Source: Rhodosalinus sp041365695 (GTDB lineage Bacteria; Pseudomonadota; Alphaproteobacteria; Rhodobacterales; Rhodobacteraceae). Taken from it: 64,000 nt of DNA. Positions 16,770 to 24,944 of the stretch are shown piece by piece. The stretch is from the NCBI RefSeq assembly GCF_041365695.1, contig NZ_JBGFSJ010000001.1:540421-604420 (forward strand), in the 5' to 3' direction. Each line of letters starts with the position of its first letter. Within the stretch, counting starts at the first letter, position 1. A model generated the notes under the pieces. It saw only the letters and a program-made list of their open reading frames with translations. It ran no database searches and was not told the origin of the DNA. The position numbers and the translations under genes were made by a program.

Positions 16770-17585
16770 ATGTCGGAAGAGGCCGATCTCGACCGCGACG
16801 AGGAAAAGCGCGTCGACGAATACGAGAAGGTGCCCTCGTCGGTCATCTTCGAGGCGCTCCGCCGCGAGGGCGATCACGAACTGTCGCGGCCCGCGAACGC
16901 GCTCTGGTGGTCGGGCGTGGCGGCGGGGCTCGCCATCAGCACCTCGGTCGTGTGCAAGGGCTTCCTCGTGTCGATCCTGCCGCATGAGCCTTGGGCCGCA
17001 GGCATCTCGAACCTGGGCTACACGGTCGGCTTCCTGATCGTGATCCTGGGGCGGATGCAGCTTTTCACCGAGAACACCATCACGCCGATCCTGCCGCTGT
17101 TCCTGGCGCCGACGCGCGCCAATTTCTACCAGACCGCGCGGCTGTGGGGGATCGTGTTCGCGGCCAATCTCGCAGGCTGCCTTGCCGCGGCGCTCGTGCT
17201 GGCCTACGGCCATATCCTGCCCGAGGCCCGCTTCGAGGGCATCCTCTACGTCTCGCGCCACTACGCGGAGGCGACGCCGTTCGAGCATTTCGCCTGGGGC
17301 ATCCCGGCGGGCTTCCTGATTGCGGCGCTGGTCTGGATTTTGCCGCGCATGGAAAGCGCGGGCGAGGTCCTGATGATCGTGATCCTGACCTACGTCATCG
17401 GGCTGGGCGGCATGTCGCACGTCGTCGCCGGTTCGACAGAGCTTTTCATCCTCGTGGCGCTGGGCGAGCTGGACCCGGTGGCCGCGGTGCTGGGCGGCAT
17501 CCTGCCCGCCTTCGCCGGGAACGTGCTGGGGGGAACCGGCATATTCTCGACGCTGACCTACGCGCAGGTGCGCGCGGAGATCTGA
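16770..17585 (+). CDS. Formate/nitrite transporter family protein
   Basis: The 271-aa membrane protein belongs to the FNT family, pentameric channels for small monovalent anions such as formate, nitrite or hydrosulfide. Landmarks are GISNLGYTVGFLIVILGRMQLFTEN, ARLWGIVFAANLAGCLAAAL, GGMSHVVAGSTELF and FAGNVLGGTGIFSTL. A charged cytoplasmic N-terminus (EEADLDRDEEKRVDEYEK) precedes the first helix, as in the YfdC branch. That branch is poorly characterised, so the substrate is open. It ends 13 bp before the convergent MFS gene. The ATG at 16770 follows a GAGGGGAAC site. Confidence 0.88.
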   Translation: MSEEADLDRDEEKRVDEYEKVPSSVIFEALRREGDHELSRPANALWWSGVAAGLAISTSVVCKGFLVSILPHEPWAAGISNLGYTVGFLIVILGRMQLFTENTITPILPLFLAPTRANFYQTARLWGIVFAANLAGCLAAALVLAYGHILPEARFEGILYVSRHYAEATPFEHFAWGIPAGFLIAALVWILPRMESAGEVLMIVILTYVIGLGGMSHVVAGSTELFILVALGELDPVAAVLGGILPAFAGNVLGGTGIFSTLTYAQVRAEI

Positions 17586-17598
17586 CGGGGGGAGTGGC

Positions 17599-18876
17599 TC
17601 AGTCCTGCTGAACCTCCTCCAGCCCGCGGGCGAGCACCGCGCCGAGCGCGGCGATGACGGCGAAGGCCAGAAGCACGGCGGCGGGCCCGAAGCGGTCGGC
17701 CGCCAGCCCGAAAAGCCCGCCGGCAAGAAGCGCCAGCCCGATCAGCGTGTTCGACAGCGCGGTATAGCGGGCGCGGAAGCCGTCCTCCGCCATGTCGGTC
17801 AGGTGCAGCTTGCGCCCCGCGCGCACGCCCTCATAGGCGATCTGCGCGGCGAAGATCGCCGCCGCCGCGCCGAGCGCGCCGCCGAGCCCCCCGAAAACGA
17901 GGCCGAGCGCGCCTGTCGCGGCGAAGACGACCGCCCCGAGCGCGCCCGCTGCCATCAGCGTCTGGCGGCTGGAGCGGTCCGACAGGCGCCCCCAGACATA
18001 GGAGGCCAGCACCGAGGCCGCGGTGGAGGCCATCACCAGCGGGCCCAGCTGGTCGAGCGCGGTGCGCCCCGACGCGGCCGAGAGCATGACGATGAAGGGC
18101 GGGGCGAGCGCCGTCACGGCCAGCGCGGCGCGCGAGCCCACGAAAAGGCGCAGCTGCGCGTCGGTCAGGATGGGATCGACGAGCGCGGCCAACGAACCGT
18201 CGTCGTCTTCGTCATCGTTGCGTTCCCGCGGTTCGCGCAGCGCCATGAAGAGAACCGCGGCGAGCAGGAAGGCCGCCCCCGCCACCGCGATCAGGGCGGC
18301 GAGCGGCGCGACGGCGACCTCGAAGACGCCGGCCGCCATCAACAGGCCCACCCCGAAGACCGAGACGGACGCGACCGACGCGGCAAGCCCGGTGATCGCG
18401 CCGCGGCGACGCTTGGCGATGGTGCGCGCCAGCGAGTCCTTGTAGCTGACCGACGAGGCCGACCGCGCCACGGCGAGCACCGCAAGGCAGGCCACGATCA
18501 CGGCCCCCGCCACGGCCCCGGACAGAAGCAGCGCCGCCGCCGCGATCCCGAGCGCCGCCAGCCCCTGCACCGCGCTGCCCGCGGCCCAGAACCGCTTGCG
18601 CTGCGGGCTCGCCTCGACGCTGCGGGCGAGCGCGAGCTGCGGCAGCAGCGCGCCGGCCTCGCGCACCGGGACCAGCAGGCCGATCATCGCCCCCGGCGCG
18701 GAAAGCGCCGTGAGAAGCCAGGAGAGCACCAGCTTGGGATCGATCAGCGCGTCGGCGGTCTTGGTCAGGGTCAGCGAGACGACGTGGATCATCCCGTTGC
18801 GCGCCTCGCCGAGGCGGACCTCCTCGGCGTCGGTGCCGGTGATGCGGCCGAACGCCGTTTTCAGCCTGTCGCTCAT
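17599..18876 (-). CDS. MFS transporter
   Basis: This 425-aa protein has about twelve hydrophobic helices and the general layout of a major facilitator. After an acidic N-terminus comes LGEARNGMIHVVSLTLTKTADALIDPKLVLSWLLTALSAPGAM; the mid-loop is charged (REPRERNDDEDDDG), separating two six-helix halves. The substrate is unknown. The ATG at 18876 overlaps the stop of the MBL-fold gene (ATGA), so the two are translationally coupled. The pairing with a persulfide-dioxygenase-like enzyme suggests, weakly, export of a sulfur compound. Confidence 0.8.
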   Translation of the reverse strand: MSDRLKTAFGRITGTDAEEVRLGEARNGMIHVVSLTLTKTADALIDPKLVLSWLLTALSAPGAMIGLLVPVREAGALLPQLALARSVEASPQRKRFWAAGSAVQGLAALGIAAAALLLSGAVAGAVIVACLAVLAVARSASSVSYKDSLARTIAKRRRGAITGLAASVASVSVFGVGLLMAAGVFEVAVAPLAALIAVAGAAFLLAAVLFMALREPRERNDDEDDDGSLAALVDPILTDAQLRLFVGSRAALAVTALAPPFIVMLSAASGRTALDQLGPLVMASTAASVLASYVWGRLSDRSSRQTLMAAGALGAVVFAATGALGLVFGGLGGALGAAAAIFAAQIAYEGVRAGRKLHLTDMAEDGFRARYTALSNTLIGLALLAGGLFGLAADRFGPAAVLLAFAVIAALGAVLARGLEEVQQD

Positions 18877-19742
18877 CGCGGATCGAACTTTCCGACCGGG
18901 ATCTTCAGGTAGCTGTGGCCGTCGTCCTCGGCCCCCGGCAAGCGGCCGCCGCGGATGTTGACCTGCAGCGCGGCGAGCATCCGGCCGGGCAAGGGCAGGG
19001 TGGCGTCGCGCGCCTCGCGCGTGGCGATGAACTCGGCCTTGCCGATGCCGTCCTTCACGTGCCGGTTGCGCAGCCGGTGCTCGGCCACGGTGGCCATGTA
19101 TTGCGGCGCCGTGCCGTCGCCCGGATAGTCGTGACCGATGTAGAGCCGCGTCTCCGGCGGCAGGTCGAGGATCGCCCGCAGCGAGTTCCACAGATCCTCG
19201 GTGCTGCCGCCCGGGAAATCGGCGCGGCTGGTGCCGCTTTCCGGCATCATCAGCGTGTCGTGCACGAAGGCCGCGTCGCCGGCGACATAGGTGATCGAGG
19301 CCAGCGTGTGACCGGGCGAGAACATCACCCGCACCGGGATCTCGCCCACCATGAATTCGTCGCCCTCGGCGAAGAGGCGGTCCCATTGCGATCCGTCGGT
19401 CGGGAAATCCTCGCCCAGGTGATAGAGGTCCTTCCAGAGCTTCTGCACGCCGGTCACCTTCTCGCCGATCGCGGTGGGCGCGCCCAGCTTTTCCGAAAGG
19501 TAGCGCGCCGCGCTGAAGTGATCGGCATGGGGGTGCGTGTCGAGAATCCAGTCGACCTCGAGCCCCTCGTCCCGGACGTGGTCGAGGATCTCGTCGGCGC
19601 TTTCGGTCGTCACGGCGCCGGCCTCGGGGTAGAAGTTCCAGACCGGATCGACGATCGCGGCCTTTTTCGTCCCGGGGCAGTGGAAGACGTATTGCAGGCT
19701 GCCGGTCGGGCGGTCGAAGAAGGCGCGGATGATGGGGGACAT
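18873..19742 (-). CDS. MBL-fold hydrolase, persulfide dioxygenase-like
   Basis: The 289-aa enzyme has the metallo-beta-lactamase metal motif THPHADHFSAARYL (HxHxDH) and further ligands in SPGHTLASI, HDTL and IGHDYPG. The segment IIRAFFDRPTGSLQYVFHC and the REARDATLPLPGRMLAALQVNIRGG tail resemble the ETHE1/Blh group, which oxidises glutathione persulfide to sulfite with a mononuclear iron. No rhodanese domain is fused. The ATG at 19742 follows AAGGAG; an in-frame ATG at 19760 would add only six residues. The stop overlaps the MFS start. The ZIP transporter gene is 23 bp upstream on the same strand, so all three may be one operon. Confidence 0.85.
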   Translation of the reverse strand: MSPIIRAFFDRPTGSLQYVFHCPGTKKAAIVDPVWNFYPEAGAVTTESADEILDHVRDEGLEVDWILDTHPHADHFSAARYLSEKLGAPTAIGEKVTGVQKLWKDLYHLGEDFPTDGSQWDRLFAEGDEFMVGEIPVRVMFSPGHTLASITYVAGDAAFVHDTLMMPESGTSRADFPGGSTEDLWNSLRAILDLPPETRLYIGHDYPGDGTAPQYMATVAEHRLRNRHVKDGIGKAEFIATREARDATLPLPGRMLAALQVNIRGGRLPGAEDDGHSYLKIPVGKFDPR

Positions 19743-19765
19743 GGGATACTCCTTTTTCACGGAAT

Positions 19766-20509
19766 TCAGTGGGCGAGGACGAGCATCTGGAAGGCCATCA
19801 TCACCGAGAAGGCCAGCGTGACGGCGGTCGCGGCGGAGCCGGTATCGACCTTTTCCGTCGCCTCGGGGAAGAGTTCGGCGAAGACCATCCAGATCATCGC
19901 GCCCGCCGCGAGGCCGAGGCCCACGGGCAGGAACGGACGGAAGGTTTCGACGAACAGGTAGGAGGGCGCGGCCATGATCGGCTGCGGCAGGCTGGTGAAG
20001 ATGGCCCAGAGCCCGGCCTTCCAGACGGGCGAGCCGCGCGGCACGAGCACCAGCGCGATGGCCAGCCCCTCGGGCACGTTGTGAAACGCGATGGCGGTGG
20101 TGATGAAGGCGCCGAGCCCTTCCGATCCGGCGAAGGACACGCCCACGCCCACCCCTTCGGCGAAGGAATGGGCCGTCATGATCCCGAGGATCAGCAGCGC
20201 CTTCGTCGCGTTCGCACCGTGCAGGTCGGCCACGTCGACCTCGCCCGCGCCCGAGAGCAGCCTGTCGGCGAGCACGATCGCGCCGAGCCCCACGAGCACG
20301 CCCACGAGGGTGAGCGTGATGTCGAGGGTCGCACCCTCCGCGATCAGGCTGTGGCTGGCGGCCAGCATGAGCCCGCCGGCGGCGGCATTCGACCAGCCCA
20401 TCGTGCGGTTGCCCAGTTTCTTCACGAACAGGAAGGGCAGGGCGCCCACGCCGGTCATGATCGCGGTGAGCATCGCCGCCGCGACGACGATCAAGAGGGT
20501 GGTTTCCAT
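19766..20509 (-). CDS. ZIP family metal transporter
   Basis: The 247-aa protein has eight hydrophobic helices and the two ZIP metal motifs, MTAHSFAEGVGVG in helix 4 and AFHNVPEGLAIAL in helix 5. ZIP proteins move divalent metals such as zinc, iron or manganese toward the cytoplasm. The loop between helices 3 and 4 is short and has one His, so no extended metal-binding loop is present. It precedes the persulfide-dioxygenase-like and MFS genes on the same strand. Confidence 0.88.
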   Translation of the reverse strand: METTLLIVVAAAMLTAIMTGVGALPFLFVKKLGNRTMGWSNAAAGGLMLAASHSLIAEGATLDITLTLVGVLVGLGAIVLADRLLSGAGEVDVADLHGANATKALLILGIMTAHSFAEGVGVGVSFAGSEGLGAFITTAIAFHNVPEGLAIALVLVPRGSPVWKAGLWAIFTSLPQPIMAAPSYLFVETFRPFLPVGLGLAAGAMIWMVFAELFPEATEKVDTGSAATAVTLAFSVMMAFQMLVLAH

Positions 20510-20521
20510 CCTTCGCTCCCG

Positions 20522-20689
20522 TCAGCTGTCGGAGCCGGTGTTCCCGCCGGCGGTCCGGGCCTCGGCGATCCCGGCGCGCATCTCCCCGGTCGTGGTCGGC
20601 GCGTCGTTACCTTGGGCGGCGGCCGGCAGGGCGGCGCAGCCCGGCGCCAGCACGGCGACGGCGCCGCGCAGTGTCGTGGCAAGGGTCAT
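20522..20689 (-). pseudogene. Internally deleted copy of the secreted coiled-coil protein gene at 33473-33934
   Basis: The 55-codon frame reads MTLATTLRGAVAVLAPGCAA and is a clear copy of the 153-aa protein at 33473-33934. It keeps the signal peptide and the last few residues (TAGGN...) but lacks exactly 98 codons. In the intact gene the missing segment is bounded by the 10-bp direct repeat GCCTCGGCGA (33510-33519 and 33804-33813, 294 bp apart); here only one copy of the repeat remains. The deletion is in frame, so a short secreted peptide could still be made, but the coiled-coil body is gone. Several other substitutions have accumulated, suggesting relaxed selection. Confidence 0.8.
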
Positions 20690-20700
20690 CGGCAGCGCCG

Positions 20701-20988
20701 TCACTTGAAGCGTGCCATGGCGTTGCGGAACGATTCCGAGAGGTTGTCCCACGCCTTGTCGAACCCGGATTTCATCTCGGCCCATGCCTCGTCGCTGGCC
20801 TCGCGCAGCTCCTTCAGCTTGGCCTCGGCCTCGTCGCGCCGGTTGCGCGCCTCCTCGAGCTGCTTTTCGTACTCGATCCTGGTGTCGGCCTCGGCCTCGT
20901 CCACCTTGGCCTTCATCTTCTCGATCTCGGCGTTCCACTGGTCCAGCTTCGCCTTGGCCTTCTCGATGTAGGCGTCTCTCTCGGACAT
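20701..20988 (-). CDS. Small coiled-coil protein, paralogue of 33946-34233
   Basis: The 95-aa protein is almost wholly charged helix: MSERDAYIEKAKAKLDQWNA followed by Glu/Lys/Ala-rich heptads, ending in the amphipathic SGFDKAWDNLSESFRNAM. It has no membrane segment or signal peptide. It matches the protein at 33946-34233 at 91 of 95 residues by my count, with about nine base differences in 288. Function is unknown; charged coiled-coil proteins of this kind have been linked to stress in other bacteria, which is only an analogy. The ATG at 20988 follows GGAGGGAG. The partner gene downstream is the deleted copy of the secreted protein. Confidence 0.8.
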   Translation of the reverse strand: MSERDAYIEKAKAKLDQWNAEIEKMKAKVDEAEADTRIEYEKQLEEARNRRDEAEAKLKELREASDEAWAEMKSGFDKAWDNLSESFRNAMARFK

Positions 20989-21119
20989 CGCGCAAACTCC
21001 CTCCGGTTGACGATGCGCGCGAAAGCGCGCTCCATGACGCATATTGCATTGTTCGGCGCTGCGAAAGCATGCAAACTCCTGAATGAGACCCTGACGTAGG
21101 AACCGAAAGGAGAAATTTC

Positions 21120-21497
21120 ATGTCGGAAACCCAGAAGCTTACCCTGCCTGTCGTGCGGATGGCGCGCGACAATGACGAGTTCCGCAAGGTCATCTGGACC
21201 GGCGGGAACGCCCAGCTGGTGCTGATGGCGATTCCCGAGGGCGGCGAGATCGGCGGCGAGGTGCACGAGGGGCACGACCAGCTGCTCTACTTCGTCGCGG
21301 GCAGCGGTGTCGCCAAGATCGGTGAGACGGAACTCGACGTGGCCGACGGCGATGTGAGCATCGTGCCCTCCGGCACCTTCCACAACTTCCGCAACACCGG
21401 ATCGGGGATGCTGAAGCTCTTCACGACCTACAGCCCGCCCGAGCATGAAGCGGGCACGGAGCACGCCACCAAGGCCGAGGCCGACGCGGACGAGTGA
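21120..21497 (+). CDS. Cupin domain protein
   Basis: The 125-aa single-domain cupin has motif 1 GGEVHEGHDQLLYFVAGSG (metal His/Glu) and motif 2 VPSGTFHNFRNTGS. Proteins with this exact layout are small cytoplasmic cupins of unknown substrate, sometimes isomerases or storage-like binding proteins. The C-terminus is acidic. A strong site GAAAGGAG precedes the ATG at 21120. It runs into the FAD oxidoreductase gene (4-bp gap), suggesting a shared transcript. It is divergent from the coiled-coil gene. Confidence 0.85.
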   Translation: MSETQKLTLPVVRMARDNDEFRKVIWTGGNAQLVLMAIPEGGEIGGEVHEGHDQLLYFVAGSGVAKIGETELDVADGDVSIVPSGTFHNFRNTGSGMLKLFTTYSPPEHEAGTEHATKAEADADE

Positions 21498-21501
21498 GCG
21501 C

Positions 21502-22914
21502 GTGAAGGTCGATACCGCAATCGTCGGGGCGGGCACCGCCGGCCTGTCCGCCCTGCGCGAGGTGCGTCGGTATACCGACGACTTCGTGCTGATCAATCAC
21601 GGTCACTGGGGCACCACCTGCGCCGCGACGGGATGCATGCCGTCCAAGACGCTGATCGAGGCGGCGAACGCGTTCCACCGGCGGCGCGCCCTCGCGACCC
21701 TCGGGATCCGGGGGGGCGAGGGGCTTCGTGCCGACATTCCGGCGGTCCTCGCGCGGGTGCGCGAGATGCGGGACGGGTTCGTCGAGGGGCCCGAGGCGGT
21801 GCCCGGCAGGCTTGGCGCGCGTGCGATGTCGGGCCGGGCGCGGCTTCGCGGCCCGGGCCGGTTGACGGTGGACGGCGACGAGATCGAGGCGCGCGCGATC
21901 ATCCTCGCGCCGGGCAGCCGGCCCGTGGTGCCCGCGCCCTGGCGCGATTTCGGCGAGCGGCTGCTGACCACGGACACGCTCTTCGACCGGCAGGACCTGC
22001 CGCGCCGCATCGCGGTGATCGGCATGGGCGCGGTCGGGATCGAGATGGCCCAGGCGCTGGCGCGGCTCGGGCTGGAGGTCGCGGGCTTCGACGCGGTCGA
22101 GGCGATCGCCGGCATCGACGACCCGGAGGTGCTCGCCTCGCTCCGCCCGCTGATCGAGGCGGAGCTTGCGCTCCACCTCGGCGCCGAGGCCGAGCTTCGG
22201 CAGGAGGACGGCGCGATCCGGGTCACCGGCGCGGGCGGCACGTTCGAGGCCGACGCGGTGCTGGCCGCGATCGGACGCCGGCCCAATCTGGACGATCTGG
22301 GCCTCGACACGCTGGGCGTTCCGCTCGACGACCGGGGGATGCCCGAGGTCGATCCCGAAACGCTGCGCATCGGCGATCTGCCGGTGTTCCTGACGGGCGA
22401 TGCGAACGGTATTCGCCCGCTGATGCACGAGGCCGCGGACGAGGGGCACATCGCCGGTCGCATGGCCGCGCCGGAGGAGGTGCGCGAAAGGCTCTGCCGG
22501 CGCACGCCGCTGTCGATCGTGTTCTCTGCGCCGCAGGTCGCGCGCGTCGGCCCGCCGCTGTCGGAACTCTCCGGCCGCGACATCGCCACGGGCAGCGCGG
22601 ATTTTTCCGCGCAGGCCCGGGTGCGCATCGCCGAGAGCACCGCGGGGGTGCTTCGCATCCATGCCGAGCGCGATACCGGGCGGCTGCTCGGGGCCGAGAT
22701 GGCGGTGCCCGCCGCCGAGCATCTCGCGCATCTGATCGCGCTCGCCGTGGAGCGGCACGCGACCGTGGCCGACATGCTTGCGATGCCCTTCTATCACCCG
22801 GTCCTCGAAGAGGGGCTTCGCAGCGCCCTGCGCGATCTTGCCAAGAAGGTTTCGGGCGCGGGCGGGTCGGACCTGTCGCGCTGCAAGGCGCTTGGCCATG
22901 ACGCGCTCGACTGA
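21502..22914 (+). CDS. FAD-dependent pyridine nucleotide-disulfide oxidoreductase (dihydrolipoyl dehydrogenase-like)
   Basis: The 470-aa flavoprotein has an N-terminal FAD fold (VDTAIVGAGTAGLSALREV), the redox-active disulfide TTCAATGCMPSKT, an NAD(P) fold (IAVIGMGAVGIEMAQALARL) and a C-terminal dimerisation domain with FYHPVLEEGLRSAL, where the His-x4-Glu pair is the proton relay. It belongs with lipoamide dehydrogenase and mercuric reductase. No E2 or E3-complex genes are near, so it is not obviously the pyruvate dehydrogenase E3; the substrate may be a thiol or quinone. The GTG at 21502 is the first sensible start after the cupin stop. Confidence 0.88.
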   Translation: MKVDTAIVGAGTAGLSALREVRRYTDDFVLINHGHWGTTCAATGCMPSKTLIEAANAFHRRRALATLGIRGGEGLRADIPAVLARVREMRDGFVEGPEAVPGRLGARAMSGRARLRGPGRLTVDGDEIEARAIILAPGSRPVVPAPWRDFGERLLTTDTLFDRQDLPRRIAVIGMGAVGIEMAQALARLGLEVAGFDAVEAIAGIDDPEVLASLRPLIEAELALHLGAEAELRQEDGAIRVTGAGGTFEADAVLAAIGRRPNLDDLGLDTLGVPLDDRGMPEVDPETLRIGDLPVFLTGDANGIRPLMHEAADEGHIAGRMAAPEEVRERLCRRTPLSIVFSAPQVARVGPPLSELSGRDIATGSADFSAQARVRIAESTAGVLRIHAERDTGRLLGAEMAVPAAEHLAHLIALAVERHATVADMLAMPFYHPVLEEGLRSALRDLAKKVSGAGGSDLSRCKALGHDALD

Positions 22915-22950
22915 CGGGCGCCGGGCGTCTCGCGCGGGCGTTTGCGCGAC

Positions 22951-24264
22951 ATGATCTCGCGCTCGGCATGGTATCTTCGCGCCCTGCTCCGGCAGGTCTG
23001 GGTGCGCGTCGCGCTCTTCGCCGCGCTCGCGCTCGTCTCGGCCGTGCTCGCCCGCGTCCTGTCGCCCTACCTGCCGGAGACCGTCGCGCTCAGCACCGGG
23101 TCCGAGGCGGTGGCGCAGCTTCTGGGCGTTCTGACCTCCTCTATGCTCGCGGTGACGACCTTCTCGCTGTCGATCGCCGTCTCCGCCTTCGCGGCCGCGG
23201 CGGGCACCGCCACGCCACGCGCCACCGTGCTCCTGCAGGAAGACCGGACGACGCAGAACGTGCTGGCCACGTTCCTGGGCGCGTTCCTGTTCGGGCTGGT
23301 CGGGCTGATCGCGCTGCGCGCCGATCTCTACGACGCGTCGGGCAAGGTCGTGGTGTTTCTTTTCACCGTGGCGGTCATCGGGCTGGTTGTCGTCGCCCTG
23401 ATCCGCTGGATCGACCACCTGATGGAGTTCGGGCGGATGGGCGACACGCTCGACCGGGTGGAGCGTGCGGCGACCGCTTCGCTGCGCAAGCGCATTGACA
23501 CCCCCTATCTCGGCGGACGCGCCCTCGCCACGCAGCCCTCGCGCCATGCGCAGACCGTCGACGCGACCGAGACCGGCTATGTGCAGAACATCGACATGCA
23601 CGCGCTTCAGGAACGCGCCGAGGCGCTGGGGGCCCGCGTCATGCTGTGCCGCCTGCCGGGCGCGTTCGTGGCGCGGGGCGACCCGCTCATGGCGGTCGAG
23701 GGAAGCCCGATTTCCGAAGACGCGGCGTCGGCGATGGCGCGCGCGGTCATCATCGGCAACCGTCGCACCTTCGACGAGGATCCGCGCTTCGGGCTGATCG
23801 CCCTGGGCGAGATCGCCTCGCGGGCGCTGTCGCCCGCCGTCAACGATCCCGGCACGGCGATCGACATCCTGGGCCGGCTTGTCCGCGTGCTCGTGCCGTG
23901 GCGCGACGCCGATGGCGCCGAGATCCGCTTCCCCGACGTGTTCGTGCCCGCGATCACGGCGCAGGATTTCATGGAGGATGCCTTCCGGCCGATCGCGCGC
24001 GACGGGGCGGCGCTGTCCGAGGTGCAGATCAGGTTGCAGAAGGCGCTCTCCTCGCTGCGGCAGGACGCACCCGGGGATTTCGCGGCGGCCTGCGAACGCA
24101 TGGCGCGGGAGGCGCTGGCCCGGGCCGAGGCCGAATCGCTTCTGCCCGCGGAACTGGCCGCGATCCGCGCGGCCGCGCGGCTGGAAACGCCCCCGTCCGG
24201 TGCGGGCGACGGGATCGCGGCGCCGCGCGGGGCAGGGCCCGCGGCGGGCGATCCGCCCGGGTGA
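22951..24264 (+). CDS. DUF2254 family membrane protein
   Basis: The 437-aa protein starts with four hydrophobic helices in the first ~150 residues, including VAQLLGVLTSSMLAVTTFSLSIAV, which identifies the DUF2254 family. The soluble remainder contains GYVQNIDMHALQERAE and ALSPAVNDPGTAIDILGRL, also family hallmarks. The family is widespread, uncharacterised and found in the inner membrane. I chose the ATG at 22951 over a TTG nine bases before. It follows the FAD oxidoreductase by 36 bp. The C-terminal ~30 residues are low-complexity Gly/Ala/Pro. Confidence 0.85.
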   Translation: MISRSAWYLRALLRQVWVRVALFAALALVSAVLARVLSPYLPETVALSTGSEAVAQLLGVLTSSMLAVTTFSLSIAVSAFAAAAGTATPRATVLLQEDRTTQNVLATFLGAFLFGLVGLIALRADLYDASGKVVVFLFTVAVIGLVVVALIRWIDHLMEFGRMGDTLDRVERAATASLRKRIDTPYLGGRALATQPSRHAQTVDATETGYVQNIDMHALQERAEALGARVMLCRLPGAFVARGDPLMAVEGSPISEDAASAMARAVIIGNRRTFDEDPRFGLIALGEIASRALSPAVNDPGTAIDILGRLVRVLVPWRDADGAEIRFPDVFVPAITAQDFMEDAFRPIARDGAALSEVQIRLQKALSSLRQDAPGDFAAACERMAREALARAEAESLLPAELAAIRAAARLETPPSGAGDGIAAPRGAGPAAGDPPG

Positions 24265-24400
24265 GCCGGTCGCGCAGCCGGGGGCGATGCGCTGGTGCGG
24301 ATGTCGCCTGACCTCTTGTCTTCGCCCGTCCCTGGTGCCAAGTGTCGCAGCCGGAAGACGCCGTCCGGCAGGACAGGCCCACGCATCGCGGAGATAACAG

Positions 24401-24577
24401 ATGTCCTCACCCGATCCCGATTTCGAGAAGCAGAAGAAGCGCCACTGGCCGACGCTCATCGGCATCGCGGCCGTTCTCCTGCTCGTCATCGTGGCCATGC
24501 TGGGCTTCGGCGTGTGGGACGCGGCCCCGATCGAGGAGCAGGCCGCGCCCGGCCCGATCGAAGAGGGTGAGGGCTGA
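24401..24577 (+). CDS. Small single-pass membrane protein
   Basis: A 58-codon frame encodes a charged N-terminus (MSSPDPDFEKQKKRHWPT), one hydrophobic helix (LIGIAAVLLLVIVAMLGFGV) and an acidic, proline-rich tail. A GGAGA ribosome site lies six bases upstream of the ATG at 24401. Base composition by codon position fits coding, with a GC-rich third position. The topology by positive-inside rule puts the N-terminus in the cytoplasm. Function is unknown. It is isolated, 136 bp after DUF2254 on the same strand. Confidence 0.65.
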   Translation: MSSPDPDFEKQKKRHWPTLIGIAAVLLLVIVAMLGFGVWDAAPIEEQAAPGPIEEGEG

Positions 24578-24944
24578 TCCCCCGCGCGGCAGCCGAGCCG
24601 GTGGCACGGCGAGATCGTCATTGAAAAGTAGAGGGTTACGGCCCAGCTTCAACCTTTCGGCCCAAGGCCGGAACGGCCGCCTGTCGGGCCTGCGATGCCG
24701 TCGCGGCGCACGCCCCGAACCGCGGGGTCTGGCCGACCGCTTGACCGTCGCGGTTTTCCGGGGGCGATGTCCCGCCGCGGCGGGTGACGTCCATGGCCTA
24801 GGGGATGCGAAGGGCGTGCTGAAACCGGCGTCGTGCCCGATCACGTGACCCGTGCGGTCGCGCGCGCCGGTCCTTTCGCGTTCGTGACCTCGCCTCGCGC
24901 CGATACGAGGGCAGGGCGTCGCCCACCGCTCGCGGGCCGGCGGA
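24578..24944. other. Intergenic region without a supported gene
   Basis: This 367-bp stretch lies between the small membrane protein and the convergent flavoprotein gene. I see no protein frame with recognisable content. A perfect 14-bp GC palindrome, CCCGCCGCGGCGGG, sits at 24771-24784; it has no following T-run and could be a terminator stem or chance. Otherwise nothing is visible. Confidence 0.4.

Larger units (their letters stand above)
20522..20988 (-). repeat. Duplicated two-gene segment, copy A (with internal 294-bp deletion)
   Basis: This segment is a direct copy of 33473-34233: same gene order, same strand, near-identical intergenic bases (ATCGGCAG then CACTTGAAGCG). It differs by point changes and one 294-bp deletion. 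The copies are 13 kb apart and similarity fades just outside the two genes. Confidence 0.85.

Noticed and set aside
21000..21020. TTGAC half-site upstream of the 20701-20988 gene as an FNR box
   Set aside because: Only one half-site matches; the other arm lacks GTCAA, unlike the site at 34399.
21421..24621. A 1,066-codon minus-strand frame opposite FAD oxidoreductase and DUF2254
   Set aside because: Antisense shadow of two recognisable genes, with no family sequence.
24771..24784. GC palindrome CCCGCCGCGGCGGG as an intrinsic terminator
   Set aside because: It has no loop room and no T-run, and such words arise easily at this base composition.
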